In this document: one piece after another, positions 59,791-64,000 of the stretch
Layout of the letters: every line of letters begins with the position of its first letter
Numbering within the stretch: the stretch's first letter is position 1
Origin: Legionella maioricensis
GTDB taxonomy: Bacteria > Pseudomonadota > Gammaproteobacteria > Legionellales > Legionellaceae
Direction: 5' to 3'
DNA length: 64,000 bases
Assembly: GCF_023618015.1 (NCBI RefSeq)
Contig: NZ_JAJKBJ010000012.1
Coordinates: forward strand, 62,001 to 126,000
The notes under the pieces: model-generated
Seen by the model: the letters and a program-made list of their open reading frames with translations, nothing else
The model's database searches: none
Told to the model about the DNA's origin: nothing
Made by a program: the position numbers and the translations under genes

Positions 59791-62700
59791 TTATTGATTC
59801 ATACCCTTATGAATTAATAGGTCACTCTCCAGACTCTCACTTTCTTCATCTGTCACTTCCACTTCAGCTGCAGAATGTTCGAATCCCTTTCGAAGATGGT
59901 CAAGTGCAGCAACTTTCTGAGTTGAGAAAAAAGTACTCCTATGCTCAGAGAGTTTTGTCGAATTAAAGACATTTACCGCAATCTTTTCAAAAACCTCAAA
60001 AAGAAATTCAAGGGCGAGATCAAGCAGACTCGTATTTTTAAAGTGTTTGTCAGCAAGCTCTTCTAATGCCTCTTTTTTCTTCTCCGACGTAGAGTTCGTA
60101 GCTAGTAATATTGGCGCTGCTTCACGACGAAAACGAGAAAGTGAATCATTTATTGCTTGATTTTCTTGAGTATTGGGCTTGCGGTTATTTAAAATAAATT
60201 GATTAATTTCCTCCATAACCACACCCATTTTTCCCACACTTGCAGCCTCTAGTTGAGTTAATAGATCATTTCTCTCTAATGTTCGCTTCATTACTACTGC
60301 AGCCCACTTATGCGGATCAAACCCCTCATCAGGAGCTTTCTTAGTGAAATATTTTTTTAGATATGAATTATGCTTCAGCGCATCATCAAACATAATTTTA
60401 ATAAAAGGTAAATTACTTTTTAGGTCATTATTAAGCAGGTTTTGTAAAGGCTTACTTTCTTTAACCATAGCTAATAGCCAATGTTGACAGTATTCAGGCG
60501 CATGTTTGCTCACCATATTAACTGCTGCAGTGACTTCTTTATCATTTTGCAAAAAGTCCTCTATTAAAGCTTTAAATGTTGCCTCTTCTATCTTATCTGT
60601 TCTTATTCTCTTATCTATTTCAGATGTATCGTTTGTAATTAGCTTCTGTGAGTTTTTATAGAGTTCGTTTTGCTGACAAATAACTTCGCATTTATTGAGA
60701 TCGCTGGCTAAAGATAATGCATACTCTTCAGACAGATTTATTTTATGTTTTTTTAATACCAATAATGCATCAAGAAATGGTTTATTCCCAAGATTTTTTG
60801 CCGTTATTAACCCGGGAAGCTTCTGTTCTTTTAAATAAAATACCGCAGCTGTAATCTCTTTATTCTTCTCGTTCTGAGCTAAAAATGGTTTATAATCAAC
60901 TTTTGCTTCTGAAAGGAAGGTAATCAGTGCCAGTCGCTGTTGAAAGGACAGTGGCTCATCTCCTGAAATTGATGTGTCTAAAGGCTCCTCGCCATATTTA
61001 ACAAATGCTTTAACAGCTGATATTCCTTTGGCATCAAAAAGAGCTAAATGCTTATTAAGAGCCCCTGTTAATCCATCATAGTATTGTCCAAGAGCAGTCA
61101 ATAGTTTGCCATCCTCTGGGCACTCATTAACCATCTCCGCCAGCTCTTGCGCACTAAGAGAGTTTGCACTTATTTTATCAGCAATTGGTTTGGCAGCCTT
61201 ATGGAGCGCTACGATGTCATAAAGCTCACCGTATAATTTATCAAATCTTTCTTTCTCCTTATGGGCCTGTTTTAATTTATCGCTGAGTATCTCTCTATTT
61301 TGCTCATTACCTGCATCTAAAGTAAACTTATAATCTCTTACAGCTGAGAAAGATTCGTGTTCTGTAACATTAAAGCCACCTTTAGCTACTGTATCTAATA
61401 TCCCCGCCTGTCTTACTGTAATATCTTTCGCAATAATTCCAATATTCTTGCCAATTTCATCAATAATGCGTTTTTCTTCAACAAGTACTTGTTTCTCTAA
61501 TGTCTGAGTAATCTCTTTAAGTCTTGTTAGTTTTGCTTGATCAAAAGCGATTGAATTTTGGTTGGCACTATTAGTGAGTGCCCCTTCTATTTCAAATTGA
61601 GCTTCTAGTTTTCTAATGGCAAATGAACCAACCTTCTCGGTAGTTAATTTAATTTTAATAGCACTAGCAATTTTGGAAAATTCCTTCTTTTGCTCCTCAA
61701 TATCTCTTTTAACTTGTTTTGCTGTTTCATTGATTTGTTGGTCAACCTCAGCAGCTTTTTTATTTAGTGTGTCAACCAGCTGCGTCAATTCGTTCTTATC
61801 ATCCAGACATAGTGTAGTTGCTTTATTTATTTTCTTAAAGGGAGTAAGAGGTGGTTTTACCAAACCTGCTTGAGCCATATAGTTTTTATTTTCTATCTCT
61901 TGAGTTTTAGCAGCAACTTTCTTAACAAGATCGCTAAGTTCTGAGGCAGAAACAGAAAAGCCTGTTATTTTCTTTGTTTGAGTCAAATCTTCGTGTCCTA
62001 ACAGAAAATTGACACTTCCAATTGACCTTTTTGCCGACTTCACCATTGCATCTTTAGAGACAACTACTTCCTTATAAACGCTTTCAGCAGATGTTAAGAC
62101 GCTTATTTTTTTTCTTAATTTCTCAGTACTCTTCTTATAAGTCTGCTGATATTCTTGTAACAGCTGCAATCCATTATCATAGGCAGCTAGCTGCTTACTT
62201 GCATCAGCTCCTGCTTCAACGGTATCTTTTTTTAAAAGTTCAAGTAAATTGCTATATCCAGCTTGCTGAAGTTGAACTTTCTGTAAACTTTCCTTCAACA
62301 CTGAATCCGCTAAATAAGCAGATGAAATTGAAGCAAAATCCGTAGTATCTCGATCAATGTCAGATTCTATGGACTGGCTTAGTTCTATGTATTGCCCCTT
62401 TTTTTGAACTAATTCAATTACAGTGGTGCTTAGACTGGAAACACTGGCTTTAAAGGGTTCCAAATGCTTCATTAAATCATCAGCCAAATTTTCAATCGAT
62501 GCTAAATTTCTTGGTACCTGTATATATTCCCTTCTTAGGTTAAATACTCTTTGATATTCGTCAGCTCGTTGAGTAAGTACTGCCGCATTTGGATCATCAT
62601 AGGTATAATGTCCGACTGATTCAGGTAGTGGAGGTGCATCTTCAGATCCGAGCTTTTCAATTCTCTTTAAATAGTTATTTACCGATTCTTTATAGGCTCT

Positions 62701-62832
62701 TAATCGTTGTATATCAATGCTGCGGACAGTATTGGAATCCAAAAGCTGCTCATGCTTTTTGTATTCTTCCTCAAACTTGGTGATTTTTGCCAGAATTCCT
62801 TCTGCTTTGGCTTTCATTTCACTTTTTTTCAT
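59791..62832 (-). CDS. Giant coiled-coil protein, tandem paralogue B (candidate effector)
   Basis: The 1013-residue helical, coiled-coil-rich protein is homologous over its length to the neighbouring 1017-residue protein. Matches are strongest in the C-terminal half: AKPIADKISANSLSAQELA region, LNKHLALFDAKGISAVKAF, KKKEALEELADKHFKNT, STFFSTQKVAALDHLRKGFE. A segment LLDLALEFLFEVFEKIAVN is hydrophobic/amphipathic. The tail is acidic (EVEVTDEESESLESDL). ATG 62832 (MKKSEMKAKAEGILAK) follows GGGGGAG, as in paralogue A; an upstream frame to 62874 would add 14 residues. Function unknown; the inference of a PmrA-regulated Dot/Icm effector rests on promoter, tail and location. Confidence 0.7.
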   Translation of the reverse strand: MKKSEMKAKAEGILAKITKFEEEYKKHEQLLDSNTVRSIDIQRLRAYKESVNNYLKRIEKLGSEDAPPLPESVGHYTYDDPNAAVLTQRADEYQRVFNLRREYIQVPRNLASIENLADDLMKHLEPFKASVSSLSTTVIELVQKKGQYIELSQSIESDIDRDTTDFASISSAYLADSVLKESLQKVQLQQAGYSNLLELLKKDTVEAGADASKQLAAYDNGLQLLQEYQQTYKKSTEKLRKKISVLTSAESVYKEVVVSKDAMVKSAKRSIGSVNFLLGHEDLTQTKKITGFSVSASELSDLVKKVAAKTQEIENKNYMAQAGLVKPPLTPFKKINKATTLCLDDKNELTQLVDTLNKKAAEVDQQINETAKQVKRDIEEQKKEFSKIASAIKIKLTTEKVGSFAIRKLEAQFEIEGALTNSANQNSIAFDQAKLTRLKEITQTLEKQVLVEEKRIIDEIGKNIGIIAKDITVRQAGILDTVAKGGFNVTEHESFSAVRDYKFTLDAGNEQNREILSDKLKQAHKEKERFDKLYGELYDIVALHKAAKPIADKISANSLSAQELAEMVNECPEDGKLLTALGQYYDGLTGALNKHLALFDAKGISAVKAFVKYGEEPLDTSISGDEPLSFQQRLALITFLSEAKVDYKPFLAQNEKNKEITAAVFYLKEQKLPGLITAKNLGNKPFLDALLVLKKHKINLSEEYALSLASDLNKCEVICQQNELYKNSQKLITNDTSEIDKRIRTDKIEEATFKALIEDFLQNDKEVTAAVNMVSKHAPEYCQHWLLAMVKESKPLQNLLNNDLKSNLPFIKIMFDDALKHNSYLKKYFTKKAPDEGFDPHKWAAVVMKRTLERNDLLTQLEAASVGKMGVVMEEINQFILNNRKPNTQENQAINDSLSRFRREAAPILLATNSTSEKKKEALEELADKHFKNTSLLDLALEFLFEVFEKIAVNVFNSTKLSEHRSTFFSTQKVAALDHLRKGFEHSAAEVEVTDEESESLESDLLIHKGMNQ

Positions 62833-62923
62833 ATCAGCTCCCCCATTTATGAGGCAAATACTCGTGAGATACATCCGATCTATTTGTCATTATGGACAAT
62901 ATTAATCCATATGGTTTAATTTC

Positions 62924-62945
62924 ATTATAGAGAAGTTTTATTAAG
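62924..62945 (-). promoter_or_regulatory. Candidate PmrA-type promoter of paralogue B
   Basis: Minus-strand CTTAATAAA begins at 62945, and TATAAT occupies 62929-62924, 16 bases from that C. A second site-like word, ATTAATATT, lies downstream at 62906-62898. The surrounding 62911-62970 is identical to 59157-59216 of paralogue A. Confidence 0.6.
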
Positions 62946-63034
62946 AAAAAATGACGTAAATAAAATGAGAATCCATTTCCGGCGGGATATATTGATTTAA
63001 TCGATGCGTTTTTCTTAAGAAAAAGAAAAATGAG

Positions 63035-63634
63035 TTATCGTTTAGCCAGTATTTGTAATGCTTCACGAATTAATTGCTCACAGTTTTTAATTCCATCATC
63101 AATTTTACTGACAACTTTTAATGCTTCCTGGGGTTTGTAGCCTAAAGCTTCCAAGGCACTAATCGCTTCATCTTGACTGCGCATCGTATTGAGCGGTTTG
63201 TCCAAAGCCCCTGAAACAGGTGTCCCAAACTGTTTGATGCTGTCTCGCATTTCCACAACCAGGCGCTCCGCTGTTTTCTTACCTATACCAGGTAACTTGG
63301 TTAATAAAGCTGAATTTTCCTGAACAATGCACTGAATAAATTCGCCAGGAGAAATACTGGACAGGATGGCCATGGCAAGTTTGGGGCCAACACCATTCAC
63401 TTTAATTAAAGCTCTGAATAATGCTCTTTCTTCTTTCTCCAGGAAGCCATACAACAATAAAGCATCTTCACGAACCACAGTATGAATATGCAATCCTACC
63501 GCTTTATTTTGTCCCTCTATTTGGAAAAAGGTATTAAGCGAGGTTTCAACATCATAGCCAACACCATTTACATCCAGAACTAACTTTCCCGGATGATTTT
63601 TATCAACAATTTGTCCGTTCAACCAGCCAATCAT
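63035..63634 (-). CDS. ruvA: Holliday junction branch migration protein RuvA
   Basis: The 199-residue protein starts [29 protein letters not shown], with the OB-fold N-domain, helix-hairpin-helix motifs ([13 protein letters not shown] and [13 protein letters not shown]) and a C-terminal RuvB-binding domain. RuvA binds Holliday junctions and loads RuvB. It overlaps the ruvC end by four bases. ruvB does not follow: the next gene downstream is giant paralogue B, so ruvB must lie elsewhere. Confidence 0.97.
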   Translation of the reverse strand: MIGWLNGQIVDKNHPGKLVLDVNGVGYDVETSLNTFFQIEGQNKAVGLHIHTVVREDALLLYGFLEKEERALFRALIKVNGVGPKLAMAILSSISPGEFIQCIVQENSALLTKLPGIGKKTAERLVVEMRDSIKQFGTPVSGALDKPLNTMRSQDEAISALEALGYKPQEALKVVSKIDDGIKNCEQLIREALQILAKR

Positions 63635-64000
63635 CTTGTTCTTCTCCTTCGCGTTAATCCTTGCTTGCCAAGCGCTACGGCTAAGCCATTACGCATGTGG
63701 CTATGACAAATTGCAATAGCTAATGCATCTGCAGCATCTTTTTGTGGTGAACTGTTTAACCTGAGCAAATGAACCACCATATGGCTTACCTGATCTTTGT
63801 CAGCAGCACCATAACCGACTACGGTTTGCTTAATTGCCCGGGCTGAATACTCATTAACCCTGACGCGATGGGAAGCGGCAGCCACCATAGCTACCCCACG
63901 CGCATGACCTAATTTCAGAGCAGAGCTGGGGTTTTGATGCATAAAAACCTGCTCAATGGCTACTTCCGTAGGAGAATAATGATCCATCAACTGGCAGATA
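63631..64000 (-). CDS. ruvC: Crossover junction endodeoxyribonuclease RuvC, 5' part outside window
   Basis: The C-terminal 123 or so codons of RuvC are visible: frame reading [19 protein letters not shown] continues off the window edge. Conserved acidic catalytic residues appear in EVAIEQVF and in [16 protein letters not shown]. RuvC resolves Holliday junctions. The gene is coupled to ruvA by a four-base overlap. The apparent TTG and ATG near 63990 are internal codons, not starts. Confidence 0.95.
   Translation of the reverse strand, partial: ICQLMDHYSPTEVAIEQVFMHQNPSSALKLGHARGVAMVAAASHRVRVNEYSARAIKQTVVGYGAADKDQVSHMVVHLLRLNSSPQKDAADALAIAICHSHMRNGLAVALGKQGLTRRRRTR

Noticed and set aside
62898-62906. 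ATTAATATT downstream of the paralogue B -10 as a PmrA site
   Set aside because: It matches the box but lies downstream of the TATAAT and is not conserved in paralogue A, so the CTTAAT upstream of the -10 is the better candidate.

Overview
The window looks like a chromosomal segment of a Legionella species. The evidence is the co-occurrence of the enhanced-entry L,D-transpeptidase enhA next to flaA-flaG-fliD-fliS, the PmrA/PmrB two-component pair, and the type II secretion pair lspD/lspE with a SPOR domain on the secretin. AT-rich coding and many short palindromic intergenic repeats also fit. Three giant coiled-coil genes sit inside an otherwise conserved housekeeping backbone. From memory I do not place genes of this size at these two loci in L. 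pneumophila, so a non-pneumophila species is my best guess; this is inference.

Layout. 1-3.9 kb (minus): a truncated 3-hydroxyacyl-CoA dehydrogenase, and an ALDH7-type aldehyde dehydrogenase in a tight pair with a saccharopine/lysine dehydrogenase-like enzyme. 4-10.7 kb (plus): lnt, leuS, lptE, holA, nadD. 10.6-14.1 kb (minus): cvpA, a SPOR protein, folC and accD, overlapping or nearly so. 14.5-18.2 kb (minus): a 1244-residue coiled-coil protein of unknown function. 18.5-22.5 kb (plus): flaA with a perfectly spaced sigma-28 promoter, then flaG, fliD, fliS. 22.5-29.7 kb (plus): a repeat-rich intergenic region, enhA, an MFS transporter, miaB, rluD, pgeF and a DegQ-type protease. 30-34.1 kb (plus): elongator tRNA-Met, lspD, lspE. 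34.4-43.8 kb (minus): cysS, glnS, trpA, trpB, trpF, truA, fimV. 44-46.6 kb (plus): an MFS transporter with guanine deaminase. 46.7-53.7 kb: exported beta-carbonic anhydrase, outer-membrane barrel, folD, a small acidic protein, rlmJ, gloB, an mltD-like transglycosylase and yciB. 53.7-55.8 kb: pmrA/pmrB. 56-62.8 kb (minus): two tandem paralogous giant genes. 63-64 kb (minus): ruvA and the 3' part of ruvC.

The most interesting signal is the set of three giant coiled-coil genes (1244, 1017 and 1013 codons). Two are diverged tandem copies with a 60-bp identical upstream block. The duplication carried along the 3' tail of ruvA, which survives as a degraded fossil between the copies. All three genes share one promoter architecture, CTTAAT-N10-TAGAAT or CTTAAT-N10-TATAAT, which resembles the PmrA box (cTTAATatT) of Dot/Icm effector promoters. 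The pmrAB genes lie immediately beside the tandem pair. Their acidic or glutamate-containing C-terminal tails also fit Dot/Icm substrates. I therefore propose PmrA-regulated candidate effectors. The promoter and duplication are read from the sequence; the effector role is inference.

The intergenic regions also hold several near-perfect long inverted repeats, a 124-bp element with 28-bp perfect terminal inverted repeats, and an array of about nine 10-bp direct repeats just upstream of enhA. I see no CRISPR array, rRNA, transposase or integrase gene.
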